DNA of 64,000 bases from Closterium sp. Naga37s-1 (GCA_947471745.1 CANJKZ010000464.1:744001-808000); one strand, 5' to 3'; positions 10,371 through 21,994 are shown, numbered from the stretch's first letter. Notes: generated from the sequence alone by a model not told the origin. Made by a program: numbers and translations.

Positions 10371-11304
10371 GATGCTGCGTCGTGACCGGGGAGGGGAGTT
10401 CCTCGGGAAGGAATTCACCGCCTTCGTGGACGGCAAGGGGTTCGTCCACGACCTGACCTGCCCGTACACCCCCCAGCAGAACGGCATGGCGGAGCGGGAG
10501 ATGAGGACGCTGGTGGAGTCGGTGCGGACGATGCTGCTGCACATAAGCGTGTAGCACCACTGGTGGCACCTCGCTCTGCGGCAGGCCATCTGGGTCCGCA
10601 ACTACCTTGAGAGGTCGACGCTGCCACCGGGGACGACGCAGTACCAGGTGCTCACCGGGAAGAAGCCCGACCTGTCGCTGGCGCGGGTGTGGTGCTGCAT
10701 GGCACAGTTTTTGGTTCCCGAGCAGCAGCGCGGTGGAAAGTTGAAGCCGAAGGCCAGGTGGGGCCTTCATCTCGGCGTGTTGGAGGAGAGCAAAGGCTGG
10801 GAGCTCCCAGACATCGCCAACAACCGGGTTGTCACCACGTCGGACGTGGTGTTTTACGAGACAATGTCGCTGGAGGTGTGGAAGTCGGCGCACGGGCCGG
10901 CGTCCGGGCGGACGCAAGTCGGCCAGCCAACGGACACCTCGACGACGCCACTTCCCCTGCTCGCCGAGGTTGGTTAGCTTGCTGCTGGGGACGCTGAGGT
11001 CGACCGCTCTACCTCGCCTAGCCTTGCCCCCCCTGCCCCTCCCCTCGTGGCCGACCTGCATGGGCTGACTCCGGTGTCGGCCTCCGGCGATGAGGGGAGA
11101 AGTGGGGCGTCGCCTGTGGTGCCGGCCAAGAGCATCGCCGGTGGCCGACGTGACGTCCAGCAGGTCGACGTGAGAGTGAAATCGACGCCGGCAGGGGAGG
11201 AGCAGGCGAAGGTACAACCGACGGTAGTGAAGTCGGCGACGGGGGCAGCGGCAAGGCAGCAACCGACAGGGGAGCAGGCAGCAGTTAAGCCGACTAAGGA
11301 GTAG
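10371..11304 (+). pseudogene. pol: A1 integrase C-terminal half and linker
   Basis: It resumes A1 after B: RRDRGGEFLGKEF (second Asp; the usual RSDR reads RRDR), NGMAEREMRTLVES (Glu), then KPDLSLARVW, FLVPEQQRGGKLKPKARWGLHLGV. TAG at 10552-10554 replaces the CAG of A3, TAG at 10975-10977 replaces GAG, and TAG at 11302-11304 replaces CAG. The linker is rich in Lys, Pro, Ala and Glu. Confidence 0.88.
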
Positions 11305-12607
11305 TCGGCGACCGGGCAGTCGGCAGGGGAGCCGACCAAAGGGGAGAAGTCGGCAGGGACGCCAGCTGTGGCGCAGCAGAATGCTGAGGGCAGTGACGCC
11401 GGTGAAGAGGAAGCCGAGCAGGCGGAGGCCGAGAAGTCCACCGACAACAATTTGGTGGAGGTCGAACCACGGCGGACAGGCCGACTTTGGAGGCCGACTG
11501 ACTTCTTCGTCCCGGCTGCCTTCACCACGGTGTACGATGAGGTCGACGATGACATGCTGTACGACGACACTGAGGAGGACGAAGACTTGCCGGAGCTCGA
11601 CCCCGACATGCACGCCGACCCCGAGCACCGGTCGGACATCTCAACGGTGACGGTGAAGGAGGCGTTGGCGAGCTGGAAGGGCCCGGCGGTAAAGGCCGCC
11701 ATAGAGGAGGAGATCCGCAGCCTCATCAACATGGGGACCTGGGAGTTGGTCGAACGCCCACCCGGGGTGAACATCATGACGAACCGGTGGGTGCTGACGA
11801 CGAAGTACCACATCGACGACAACGTCGAGCGAGAGAAGGCGAGACTGGTCGTGAAGGGCTTCACGCAGGTGTATGGCGCCGACTACGACGAGACGTATGC
11901 GACGGTGAGCAGCTACGTCACGCTGAGGATCTTCCTCAGCATTGTCGCCATCCTTGACCTCAACCTGATGCAGCTCGACATGAAGAACGCAGCTCGACCA
12001 GGTGCTGTACATGTACCAGCCGGACTACTTCAACGACGGGACCGGCCGGGTATGCAAGCTGCTGAAGAGCCTCTACGGGCAGAAGCAGTCGCCGCGGCTG
12101 CGGTACAAGGCTCTCAATGACGTGCTGGTCGCCGCTGGCTGGAAGAAGAGCCAGGTCAAAGAGGCCCTTTACTTCAAGGTCGGCGCCTACAAAGTGACCT
12201 GCTGGGTGCTGGACTACGTCGACGACTTGCTCGCTGCCAGCAGCAGCACCGTGATGCTGAAGGAGCTGTTGGAGGCCGCCTTTGAGCTGTGCGAGATCTC
12301 GCCGGTGCAGAAGTACCTCGGGCTGGAGATCCTGCGAGACCGGCCGACGAGGAAGTTGTGGCTGCACCAGCAGAGCTACGCCGACAAGCTGCGAAGGCGC
12401 TTTGTTGACGAGGAGCAGACCGGGCGCACCCCGAAGACGCCGGTTTCGGTGGACGCCTACGCCGAGCTCACCTTGGACAAAGAGGAGGCGCAGGAGCGCC
12501 AGGAGGAGGAGTATTGGCAGAAGGTCGGCTCGCTGCAGTTCGCAGCGACTACGACAAGGCCGGACATCGCTTCGTTCGCAGCAAGTTGGGGAGCGGCCTC
12601 ACGGTGA
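11305..12607 (+). pseudogene. pol: A1 reverse transcriptase
   Basis: The frame 11368-12120 holds the acidic linker, GTWELVERPPGVNIMTNRWV, KARLVVKGFTQVYGADYDET and LMQLDMKNA with the catalytic Asp at 11977-11979. A loss of about 14 bp after MKNA (compare A3) shifts the frame; the rest is read at 12002-12607 with RVCKLLKSLYGQKQSPRLRY and YVDD at 12215-12226. Both catalytic motifs are thus present but in different frames. Confidence 0.9.
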
Positions 12608-13211
12608 GGAATGACCAGCACTGGCGTGAGGTCGGCCGCTGCCTCGCCTACCTCGCCAACACTCACGACACCGCCCTGGAGTTTGGCGGTGGACCTGAGT
12701 CACTGGAGCTGGTCGGCTACGTGGACGCCGACGACGCTGGTGGCAAGCAGAACAGGACACGCACGGGCGGCTACGTGTTCGTCTATGGAGGGGCCGCAGT
12801 CTCCTGGTCGAGCCAGAGCATCAAATGCGCGACGCTGTCCTCGACCGAGTCAGAGTACGTGGCGGCCACTGAAGCCGGCAAGGAGGGACGCCGTCTTTGC
12901 TTCCTTCTTGCGGAGTTCCGGCAGCAGGATGCCGGGAAGCCGACGTCCTTCGGGTGGACAACAAGTCGGCCATCACGGTCGCCGAGGGCATGGGGTTGAT
13001 AGGCAACCTCAAGCACATGGAGCGGCGACAGGCCTGGCTGCAGCACATGGTGAAGCGTGGGACGTTTCCGCTGAAGTACATCCTGACCACCGAGCAACCG
13101 GCCGACTTCCTGACGAAGGCGCTGCACTACCCGACCTTCAACCGGTGCTCTGTCGCAATCGGCCAAGTGCGCCTGGCCGACGTGGGCCACGGCGACGACG
13201 ACGTGCAGTAG
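12608..13211 (+). pseudogene. pol: A1 RNase H
   Basis: Two frames: 12514-12999 with GYVDADDAGGKQNRT, GGAAVSWSSQ, LSSTESEYVAATEAGKEGRR (RNase H Asp and Glu), then from about 12945 VDNKSAITVAEGMGL and PADFLTKALHYPTF. It ends at TAG 13209-13211. A2 and A3 have CAG at the first of the two adjacent TAG codons here. Confidence 0.88.
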
Positions 13212-13341
13212 TAGGTGACATGCCCTCTTGCTTGGCTGGTGTGTTGACCGGCGTGCTGTGTGTTGGCTGCACGTCGACGAGCTTTTCTCTGAGTGGTGAT
13301 GCTGTATGGGCTGGGGCCTAAGCGTGAACGCAGTAGGGGAG
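13212..13341 (+). promoter_or_regulatory. A1 3' untranslated region and polypurine tract
   Basis: Short non-coding piece shared with A2 and A3, ending AGGGGAG (13335-13341), the plus-strand primer, directly before the LTR TG. Confidence 0.8.
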
Positions 13342-14130
13342 TGTCAACAGGAGTCATTGTGAGGCCCCGTCCTCGCTTGGGCGGAGCCGACCTCATGGTC
13401 GGGTGTACGGAGGAGTGCAGCCGACCTACAGCAGTGGGCGATCTGGTCGATGGGTCTGGTCGACTTGCACGGGGGCTACTGCATTGGGCGCCGACTTCCG
13501 GAGGGCGCCAACTTCGGGTGGTCGACTGAGGAAGTCGACCAGTGGAGGGCGTCGACTTGGTAACGCCGACTTGGGTGGTCGGCGAACAGGTGTGCTGGTC
13601 GACCTGGAGGTCGACCAGGAGTGTTGTCGACCTGGAGCTGGTCGACCAAGGGTGCGGTCGGCCTCGTGAGGTCGACTGGAGGTGGTCGTCGACTTGGGTG
13701 GTCAACGGGCACGCCACGAAGCAGCTGGTCGACGTGGTTGCGTGGTCGACCAGGTTACCTGGGTGACGAGGTTCTGCGGAGGAGTGCGATAGTCGCACAG
13801 GTGGGAGTGGCGAGACCGACCTCGGTGGTGGTATCCCGAGGTCAACGTGGCTGATCAGGTGCAGTCGTCAGCACGAGGACGATTTGGTGTGTGCGCTGTG
13901 CAGGTAATAAGGCACGGCACGCCAGTCATCAGCGAGCACCTGCGAAGTAGGTGCGCTGCTGTCCTGCAGGTGCAACGTTGGCACGCCGTCGCTTGCGATG
14001 TTGGCATGCCGTCAACCTGCAGCGTTGGCAAGCCGCGACTCTGCACTGTCGGAGCACGGTGGACCAAGCCGTGCTAGAACGCGGTCGACCGTGCTGCGCT
14101 GGCAGTTTACGGACTTGCTTGCATCTTGAT
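13342..14130 (+). repeat. A1 3' LTR, cut off by B2
   Basis: Starts TGTCAACAGGAGTC. By hand count it carries 13 copies of GTCGAC, 12 of them between 13459 and 13752, with many one-base variants. It continues through the block shared with 418-988 and stops at 14130 in GCATCTTGAT; the last part of the LTR (about 200 bp in A3) is absent because B2 begins there. Confidence 0.9.
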
Positions 14131-14268
14131 TATCAAATTATTAACTTATGCATGTTAGTTTGTTATGCTACAATGAGGTGCTCTGTAGAGAGTACAACCC
14201 AAATATGGTTTCCTAGTTGTATCCCAACCCGTACCGTAACATCCATTCCGCTTGCACTACTTCTGACA
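14131..14268 (+). repeat. B2 5' LTR (138 bp)
   Basis: TATCAAATTATTAACT...CTTCTGACA. Length and ends match the B LTR (139 bp, TGTCAAATTATA...TTTGACA), with TG changed to TA. It is followed at once by TGGTAACATAGG, a weak initiator-Met-like primer site at 14269-14280. Confidence 0.78.
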
Positions 14269-14280
14269 TGGTAACATAGG

Positions 14281-14934
14281 GTTCGTTCCTAGCCTAGTCA
14301 TTAGCCAGCCATGCAGCCCGAGCCGCCCAGCCAGCCAACCAACAGCCAGCCAGCCAGCCATCAGCAGCAGTGCGCGCTCCTGCCCGAAGCAGCGCACGCC
14401 CCTAGCCAGCAGCGCGCGCCTTCCTAGTAGCAGTGCGTGCCCTCCTGCCAATACCCCCCCCCCCCCCCCACCCCCCCCCCCCCCGAACCCTCCCCTCCCC
14501 TCCGAACCCTTGTCAGAAACGCACGCTACCACGTGCAGTGCACACACCCCACCACCGGTAGTGCGCGTGCGCCCCGCTAGCATGCGACGAGCTAGCACGC
14601 GCGACAGCGGCAGCACGCTCCTGCCAGCAGCTCGTGCCATTGTAGACAACCAGCCCGCCCTGCAAGCGGGTGCCTTACTGCCGCCTGCTTTGCCAGCCAG
14701 TCCGCTGGCCCAAGTTACCTACCCCCGGCGAGCGCCAGCACGCCGCTACCACCCCACTAATGCCTGCCTCCACATAGCATTCCTTTCACTGGTGTCATTC
14801 CCCGCATCGGTTGGCAAATTCAGTCTCTCTTTATTAGCATAGTTCAAGGTTTTTTGTTTATCTTTCCTAGTTCACTGCTCCTAGCCAGCAGCTCCGCACC
14901 TGTCGTTCCTAGCCTGGCGTTCCTAGCCAGCCGC
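14281..14934 (+). repeat. B2 leader fragment, low complexity
   Basis: CCAGCCAGCCAACCA-type repeats, a poly-C stretch at 14455-14483, then TTCCTAGCCAGC-type units. No credible coding region. It stops at the LTR of A2. The sequence at 45676-45738 continues in the same style up to a gag ATG, so the two pieces are probably the two sides of one leader. Confidence 0.65.
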
Positions 14935-15933
14935 TCCGGAGATAACAACGGGAGCTGGTTTACAGGGTAGGCACGTGGTAGGAGTGATCGTAGCGTTCGT
15001 TCCATAGTCGTTCACTTGTGCTCTCTCTACTTGCGCATTCACGGGGGAGCTTGGCAGGAGTGTCACTAGCAAAAGTTCACAACAATGGTTACAATGAAGT
15101 TGGCAAGCAAGACTACATTAGATGCTAGCAAGCATGCAAGTCAACTGCCAGCACAGCACGGTCGACCGCGGTCCAGCACGACATGATCGACCGTGCTCCA
15201 GCAGGGTAAAGTCGCGATCTCCACACGGCGGGTGTACAGCGTTGCACCCGCAGGACAACAGTGCACCCACTGCGCAGGTGCACGCAGCTGGTTGGAGTGT
15301 TGTGCCTCGTCACCTGCTCAGCGTAGACACCAGGCGGTCCACGCACTGTCGACTGCACCTGATCAGCCACGCCGACCTCAGGATACCACCCCCGAGGTCG
15401 GCTTCGCCAAAACCACTTGGGCGAGTGTCGCGCTCCTCTTCAGAACCCCGTCGCCCGGGTAAACCTGGTCGACCGAGCAACCACGTCGACCAGCTCCTTC
15501 TCCTTGTGCTCGTCGACCATCCAAGTCGACGACCACCTCCGGTCGACCATACCATGTCGACCACACCCCTAGTCGACCAGCTCCATGTCGACCAGCCGAG
15601 CTGTCAACCCACCATACGACATCAGCTTCTCCAGGTCGGCGTCACCAAGTCGACGCCCTCCCAGGTCGACCTCCCAAAGTCCGCGCCCTCCCGAAGTCGG
15701 CGTATCTCCCAGGTCGACGACTCCCCTCGTCGACCACTGGGTTGAAGTCGACCGACGGCGTCCCAAAGTCGGCGGCATTGCAGTGGCCCCGTGCAAGTCG
15801 ACCCACTCCGTCGACGAGCTCGCCCAAGTCGCCATCGCCCACTACTACAAGTCGGGTGCACCTCCCGCACACCCGACCACGAAGTCGGATCCGCCCAAGC
15901 GAGGACGGGGCCAACACACAACTCCTGTTGACA
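14935..15933 (-). repeat. A2 3' LTR
   Basis: About 999 bp in reverse orientation. The U5 end reads TCCGGAGATAAC (normal TGCGGAGATAAC) and the U3 end ACTCCTGTTGACA. GTCGAC and its variants are dense at 15340-15740. The purine tract lies beside it at 15934-15940 (CTCCCCC on plus). Confidence 0.88.
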
Positions 15934-15940
15934 CTCCCCC

Positions 15941-16735
15941 GCCGCGTTCACGCTTGGACCTCCAGCCGACACGACAGCACTACTTGGAGAATACCTCGAC
16001 GTGCACACAACATACACCACGCCGTCACCGCACCATTCATGCAGAAGGGCATGGCACCTACTGATGCACGTCGTTGTCACCTTTGCCAGCGTCGGCCAGG
16101 CGCACTTGGCCGATTGCGACGGAGCACCGGTTGAAGGCCGAAAAGTGCAGCGCATTCGTGAGGAAGTCGACCGGCTGCTCGGTGGTCGGGATGTACTTCA
16201 GCGGAAACTTCCCGCGCTTCACAATGTGCTGCACCCAGGCGTAGCGTCGCTCCATGTGCTTGAGGTTGCCCTGCAGCCCCAAGCCCTCGGCCACCGTGAT
16301 GACTGACTTGTTGTCCACCCGAAGGAGGTCACCGTCCTGGGGTCTAGTAGCAGGATTTATGCAAGAAGGAAGCCAAGGCGGCGCCCCTCCTTGCTAGCCT
16401 CGGTGACCGCCACGTACTCCGACTTCGTCGAAGACAGCGTCGCGCACTTGATGCGCTGGCTCGACCAGGAGACTGCGGAACACGTAGCCGCCCGTGCTCG
16501 TCCGGTTCTGCTTGTCGCCAAAGTGGTCGGCGCCCACGTAGCCGACCAGCTTCAGCGACTCTGGTCCACCGCCAAACTCCAGGGTGGTGTCACGAGTGTT
16601 GGCGAGGTAGGCAAGGCAACGGTCGACCTTACGCCAGTGTTGGTCGCTCCTCACCGTGAGGGCGCTCCCCAGCTTGCTGGAGGCGAAGGTGTTGTCGCCG
16701 CAAACTGCAGCGAGCCAACCTTCTGCCGGCACTCC
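15941..16735 (-). pseudogene. pol: A2 RNase H
   Basis: Minus-strand segments 16058-16318 (VDNKSVITVAEGLGL, PVDFLTNALHFSAF) and 16394-16732 (SKLGSALTVRSDQHW, VGYVGADHFGDKQNRTSTGGYVF) give a copia RNase H broken by frameshifts; the STESEY block reads only in other frames. The usual YVDAD is YVGAD, a lost acidic residue. It follows RT in the normal order. Confidence 0.82.
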
Positions 16736-17978
16736 TCCTCCAAGTGCTCTTGTGCCTCCTCCTCGTCGAACGTTAGCTCGGCGTAGGCGTCAACGGAGAT
16801 CGGCGTCTTCGGGGTGCGCCCGGCCTGCTCCTCGTCGACGAACCGCCTGCTCAGCTTGTTGGCGTAGTTCTGCTAGTGCAGCCATAGCTTCCTCGCCGTC
16901 CTGTCGCGCACGATCTCCAACCTGAGGTACTTCTCCACCGGCGAGATATTGCGCAGCTCGAAGGCGGCCTCCAGTAGCTCCTCGAGCTCCTTCAGCATGG
17001 CCGTGATGCTGCTGGCGGCCAGCAGTGGCGGCCAGCAGGTCGTCGACGTAGACCAGCACCCAGCAGGCCACTCCGACGTCGCCGACCTTGAAGTAAAGGG
17101 CCTCGTCGACCTGCCTCTTCTTCAAGTCAGCGCCGACCAGCACGTCGTTGAGCGCCTTGTACCACAGCAGCGGCGACTGCTTCAGCCCATACAGTCTCTT
17201 CAGCAGCTTGCACACTCGGCCGGTCCCGTCGTTGTAGTAGTCCGGCTGGTGCATGTACAACACACTGTCGAGCTTGCTCTGCAGGAAGGCGTTCTTCATG
17301 TCGAGCTGCATCAGGTTGAGGTCGAGGACGGCGACGTTACTGAGGAAGATACTCAGCGCGACGTAGCTGCTAACCGACACGTACGTCTCGTCGTAGTCGG
17401 CCCCATGCACCTGCGTGAAGCCCTTTATGATCAGCCTCGCCTTCTCCCGTGCGACCGTGTCGTCGACGTGGTACTTGGTCATCAGCACACACCGATCTTC
17501 GTGATGTTCACATTGCGTGGGCGTTTGACCAGCTCCCAGGTGCCCATGCCGATGAGGCTGCGAATCTCCTCATCCATGGCGGCCTTCACCGCCCTGCCCT
17601 TCCAGCTCGCCAACGCCTCCTTCACCATCATCGTCGCGATGTCCCAGTGGTGTGCATGTTGGGGTCGAGCTCCGGAAGGTCGACGTCATCCTTGACGTCG
17701 TCGTACAGCAACTCATCATCGTTGTCGTCGTGGAATGTTGTGAAGGCGGCAGGCGGCAGGCACACGTGGTAGGTCAGGAACTCAGGTGGCTTCCGCAGTC
17801 GACCTGAATGTCGCGGCCCAGGCTCTTCAGCGTTGACCTCCTCCACGTCGCTGTTGGTGGACTCTGCGCCCCCCGACTGCTCCCCTGCATCAACGGCAGC
17901 CCCACCTCCCTCTTCGGCCTGCTGCACAACGATCGGCATCCCTGCCGACTTCTCCCCTGTCGTCGGCTCCCCTGCCAA
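16736..17978 (-). pseudogene. pol: A2 reverse transcriptase and linker
   Basis: Frame 17488-16790: REKARLIIKGFTQVHGADYDE, LMQLDMKNAFLQSKL, RVCKLLKRLYGLKQSPLLWY and YVDD (17039-17050 on plus) are all in one frame, so the RT core is better kept than in A1 or A3. A duplication near 17022-17038 (GGCGGCCAGCAGTGGCGGCCAGCAG) destroys the part after YVDD. Upstream, 17978-17628 holds the acidic linker with SGRLRKPPEFLTYHV. Confidence 0.85.
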
Positions 17979-18933
17979 CTACCTAGTCGCTGACTGCTCT
18001 TTGGTCGGCTTCACTGCTAGCTGCTCCCCTGTCGGTGGCTTCCCTACCGACTCCTCATTCGCCGGCTCCACCAAAGTCGGTTGCACCTCCTCTACTTGCT
18101 GCTCCCTTGTTGGCATCGACTTCATTCCCACGCCGACTTGCTTAGCACCACGTCGGCACCACAGGCGACGCCCCACTGCTCCCCGCATCTGCCTCTCAAC
18201 TACCACCAGCCACTTCTCGAACTCCCGCAGCACGTCAGACTTTTTGGCGACCGGTTTCACTCACACGTAGCGGGTCTTGCGGTCCTTCAGCAGTAGGAAG
18301 TACAGACTGCCATCCTTGGCAGCCACCCCAGACGGTCCACATAGGTCAATGTGCACGACAGCCTGGGCGTCGTTGGCATCCGAGCCCTTGTCGGGGAAGG
18401 TGTGCTGCGCCAGCTTCCCGCCGACGCTCGACAAGCACGGAGAGTCGGTGCCGGCCGACGGCTTGATGTCTAGGCCGGTGGCGACCTTGTGCTTCGCCCA
18501 ACTCGTGATGGTGTTGACGCCGACGTGTGCAAGCCTGGCGTGCCACCGTACCGGCATCGACTTCGTTGCCAAGACTATCGCCCACACAGCCACCACCTCC
18601 GTCGCGGCCGTCGTCGAGCAAGGACGGAGGTCGGTGCAGAGGACCCGGCCGGTGCACGTCGCCCGACCGAGTACGTCCCCCGGCGCCGAGCCGAGCAGCA
18701 TCCCCGTCACCGTCGTCTTGCAGCTTCAAACCGCTCTCCTTCAGCTGGCCGGCTAATAGCAGATTTGCCTGCACGTCCGGGACGTAGGGCACATCGGGGA
18801 TGAGCACCTTCTTCCCGGCCTCCCCTTGCAAGGCGACGGTGCCTCGGCCTTGGACTGCGCGCACGTGCTTGAGGTCGCCGCTCAGCTCCAGGTCGACGAA
18901 GGCCGCCTTCGTCCCCATCAGGTGGTGCGAGCA
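17979..18933 (-). pseudogene. pol: A2 integrase remnant and C-terminal half of protease
   Basis: Minus-strand reading: protease CSHHLMGTKAAFVDL, VLIPDVPYVPDVQANLL, pre-integrase VGGKLAQHTFPDKGSD, HIDLCGPSGVAAKDGSLYFLLLKD, then KKSDVLREFEKWLVVVERQMR joined directly to linker sequence. The integrase stretch with the second Asp and the Glu is deleted, so strand transfer activity is impossible. It ends at 18933, where A3 is inserted in the protease codons for Cys-Ser. Confidence 0.85.
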
Positions 18934-19927
18934 TGCTGAGATAACTATAGCAGTGGGAGCTAGACTACGGGCTAAGCACGGGTGCTTGTGTGATCTCTGC
19001 GTTCATTCCTTAGTCGTTCTCTAGCACTTGTGCATTCACGTGGCAAAACCGCAAGAGTTTCACTAGCAAAAGTTGAGAACAATGATACAATGAAGTTGGC
19101 AACACAAGACTACATCAGCGCTAGGATGCAGGTCGGTCAACTGCCAGCGCAGCATGGTCGACCGCGTGCCAGCACGACTTGGTCGACCGCGCTCCAGCAG
19201 TGCAGAGTCGCGGCTTGCAAACGCTGCAGGTCGACGGCGTGCCAACATCGCAAGTCGACGGCGTGCCAACATCGCACGTCGACGGCGTGTCAGCGTTGCT
19301 CCCGCAGAACAGCATCGCACCCGATTCGCAGGTGCTCGCAGATGACCGGCGTGCTGTGCCTCGTCACATGCACAGCGCACACACCATATCGTCCTCGTGC
19401 TAACGACTGTATCTGATCAGCCACGTCGACCTCGGGATACCATCACCGAGGTCGGTCTCGCCTAAACCACCTGGGCGATCGTCGCACTCCTCCACATTAT
19501 TTCGTCACCCAGGTAAACTGGTCGACCGGGCAACCATGTCGACCAGCGACTGCTTCACGTGCCCTCGACCAACCAAGTCGACGACCACCTTCAGTCGACC
19601 TTACCAGGTCGAGCACACCCTTGGTCGACCAACTCTAGGTCGACAACACTCCTGGCCGACCAGCTCCAGGTCGACCAGCACACCTGTCAGCCGACCACAC
19701 CCAGTCGGCTTCCCCTGGTCGGCGCCTCCACAGATTGACCTCCCAAGTCGACCCCTCCAAGGTCGGCGCCCTCCCTAAGTCGACGCCCTTGCAGTGGCCC
19801 CCGTGCAGGTCGACCATTCCTGTCGACCAGCTCGTCCACTGCTGCAGGTCGGCTGCTCCCCTCACACCCGACCACGAAGTCGGCTCCGCCCAAGCGAGGA
19901 CAGGGCCTACCACAACTCCCGTTGACA
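18934..19927 (-). repeat. A3 3' LTR
   Basis: TGCTGAGATAAC (U5 end) to CTCCCGTTGACA (U3 end), 994 bp. It has an extra 24-bp unit of CGTGCCAACATCGCAAGTCGACGG type compared with the 5' LTR. Purine tract CTCCCCT (plus) at 19928-19934. Confidence 0.92.
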
Positions 19928-19934
19928 CTCCCCT

Positions 19935-20904
19935 GCAGCGTTCACGCTTGGGCCCCCAGCCCACACGACAGCACATCCTGGAGAATAGCCCATCGGCGTA
20001 CACCCAACACACAGCACGCCGGTCACCGCACCAGCCATGCAAGAGGGCATGGCACCTACTGCTGCACGTCGTTGTCACCGTCGCCCACGTCAACCAGTCG
20101 CACCTGGCCGATTGCGACGGAGCACCAGTTGAAGGCCGGATAGTGCAGCGCCTTCGTCAGGAAGTCGGCAGGCTGCTCGGTGGTTTGGTACTTCAGTGAA
20201 AACATCCCGCGCTTCACCATGTGCTGCAGCCAGGCCTTTCGCCCTTCCATGTGCTTGAGGTTGCCCGTCAACCCCATGCCCTCGGGGACCGTGATGGCCG
20301 ACTTGTTGTCCGACCGAAGGACATTCGGCTGCCCGACATCCAGCTGCCGGGACTCCGCAAGAAGGAAACGAAGTCAACGTCCCTCCTTGCCGGCTTCAGT
20401 TGCCGCCACGTACTCCGACTCTGTCGACGACAGCGTCGGGCACTTGATGCGGTGGCTCAACCAGGAGACTGCAGCCCCTCCGTAGACGAACACGTATCCG
20501 CCCGTGCTCGTCCGGTTTGGCTTGTCGCCGGCGTCGTCGGCGTCCACGTAGCCGACCAGCTCCAGCGACTCAGGTCCACCGCCAAACTCCAGAGCGGTGT
20601 CACGCGTGTTGGCGAGGTAGGCGAGGCAACCGTCGACCTCGCGCCAGTGCTGGTCGCTCCTTACCGTGAGGCCGCTCCCCAGTTTGCTGCAGGCGAAGGC
20701 GATGTCTGGCCTCGGCGTCGTCGCCGCGAACTGCAGCAAGCTGTCCTTCTGCTGGTACTCCTCCTCCTGGGGCTCCTGTGCCTCCTCGTCGTTGAAGGTG
20801 AGCTCGGCGTAGGCGTCGACCGAGACCGGCGGGTCCGCCTGGTCTGCTCCTGGTCGATGAACCACCTGCGAAGCTTGTCGGCGTAGCCCTGCTCGTGCAG
20901 CCAC
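19935..20904 (-). pseudogene. pol: A3 RNase H
   Basis: 20904-20374 reads VSVDAYAELTF, RPDIAFACSKLGSGLTVRSD, YVDADDAGDKPNRTSTGGYVF, SWLSHRIKCPTLSSTESEYVAATEAGKEGR. A frameshift leads to 20277-20056 with NLKHMEGRKAWLQHM and PADFLTKALHYPAF, ending VQQ-stop. VDN reads SDN. This is close to complete RNase H, with one frameshift. Confidence 0.87.
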
Positions 20905-21690
20905 AACTTCCTCGCCGGCCTATCGCGCACATTCTCCAGCCCGAGGTACTTTTGCATCGGGGAGATATCGCGCAGCTCGAAAGCGGCCTCCAGCAGCTCC
21001 TTCAGCTCCTTCAGCATCGCGGGGCTGCAGCTGGCGGCGAGCAGGTCACCTTGTCGGCGCCGACCTTGAAGTACAGCGCCGTGTCGACCTGGCTCTTCTT
21101 CCACCCAGCGCTGACCAGCACGTCGTTGAGCGCCTTGTACCACAACAGCGGCGATTGCTTCAGCTCGTACAGGCTCTTCAGCAGCTTACACACTCGGCCG
21201 GTCCCGTCGTTGAAGTAGTCCGGCTGTGACATGTAGAGCACCCGGTCGAGCTTGCTCTGGAGGAAGGCGTTCTTCATGTTGAGCTGCATCAGGTTGAGGT
21301 CGAGGACGGCGATGATGCTGAGGAAGATCCTCAGCGTGACGTAGCTGCTCACCGGCGCGTACGTCTCGTAGTAGTCGGCACTGTACACCTGCGTGAAGCC
21401 CTTCACGACCAGCCTCGCCTTCTCGCACTCGACGGTGTCATCGATATGGTACTTCGTCGTCAACACCCACCGGTTCTTCATGATGTTCACCCCGGGTGGG
21501 CGTTCGACCAGTTCCCACGTCCCCATGCCGATGAGGTTGACCCGCGTCCGCTTCGACGCCGGCCCGTGCTCCGACTTCCACACTTCTAGCGACAGTGTCT
21601 CGTAGAACACCGCGTCGGCGATGTCGTGGAGTTCCCAGCCCTTGCTCCCCTTCGACACGCCAAGATAAAGGCCCCACCCTGCCTTCGGCT
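20905..21690 (-). pseudogene. pol: A3 reverse transcriptase, both active-site motifs damaged
   Basis: Frame 21694-21011: linker shortened by deletion (KRTRVNLIGMGTWELVE), NIMKNRWVLTTKYHIDD, then LMQLNMKNAFLQ, where the catalytic Asp is Asn (GAC to AAC next to a C, a CpG-type change), RVCKLLKSLYELKQSPLLWY, and a deletion near 21041 that removes YVDD altogether. The polymerase cannot be active. Confidence 0.9.
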
Positions 21691-21695
21691 TCATC

Positions 21696-21934
21696 TGTCG
21701 AACTATGTTTTACATAGTTTATATAACTGCTTGTAGTTAGTTGTAGTATAGTTATTTACTTGCTTGTTTGGTGGTGCACCTTTTGTTCTTGGCTATATGT
21801 TCCATAAACCTATAGTGAAACTCACTCATTCTCGTCAATTCCCTTGTCACAACTCCCTCGATACCCGCTTGGCCTTGGCTACTAAGCCTAGGCCCTACTT
21901 TAACCCGGTTACGAGCTACGTTCGTATCGTGACA
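21696..21934 (+). repeat. Solo LTR (239 bp) of the D family
   Basis: TGTCGAACTATG...ATCGTGACA with perfect duplications TCATC at 21691-21695 and 21935-21939. It is similar along its length to the D LTRs (ACATAGTTTATATAACTG, GGTGGTGCACCTTT, CTTGGCCTTGGCTACTAAGC). It sits in the A3 integrase/linker just after the RGGK block. Confidence 0.93.
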
Positions 21935-21939
21935 TCATC

Positions 21940-21994
21940 TTCCCACCACGCTGCTGCTCGGGACCAGGAACTGCGCCATGCAGCCCCACACACG
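21940..21994 (-). pseudogene. pol: A3 integrase, short piece between solo LTR and C
   Basis: Reads CMAQFLVPEQQRGGK on the minus strand, the end of the family A integrase region. It is separated from the rest of the integrase (29096 onward) by element C. Confidence 0.88.

Larger units (their letters stand above)
418..14130 (+). mobile_element. A1: degenerate family A Ty1/copia retrotransposon, host of two later insertions
   Basis: Order: 5'-truncated LTR (418-988), tRNA-Phe primer site, gag, protease, integrase, RT, RNase H, purine tract, 3' LTR (13342-14130). The integrase is interrupted by a solo LTR (3152-3385) and by element B (3634-10370), both with perfect 5-bp target duplications. Removing these leaves about 6.7 kb of A1. 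The 3' LTR stops where B2 starts at 14131. The coding part holds several stops and frameshifts, and the gag ATG is changed to ATC. PR-IN-RT-RNase H order and the CCHC Gag identify Ty1/copia. Confidence 0.9.
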
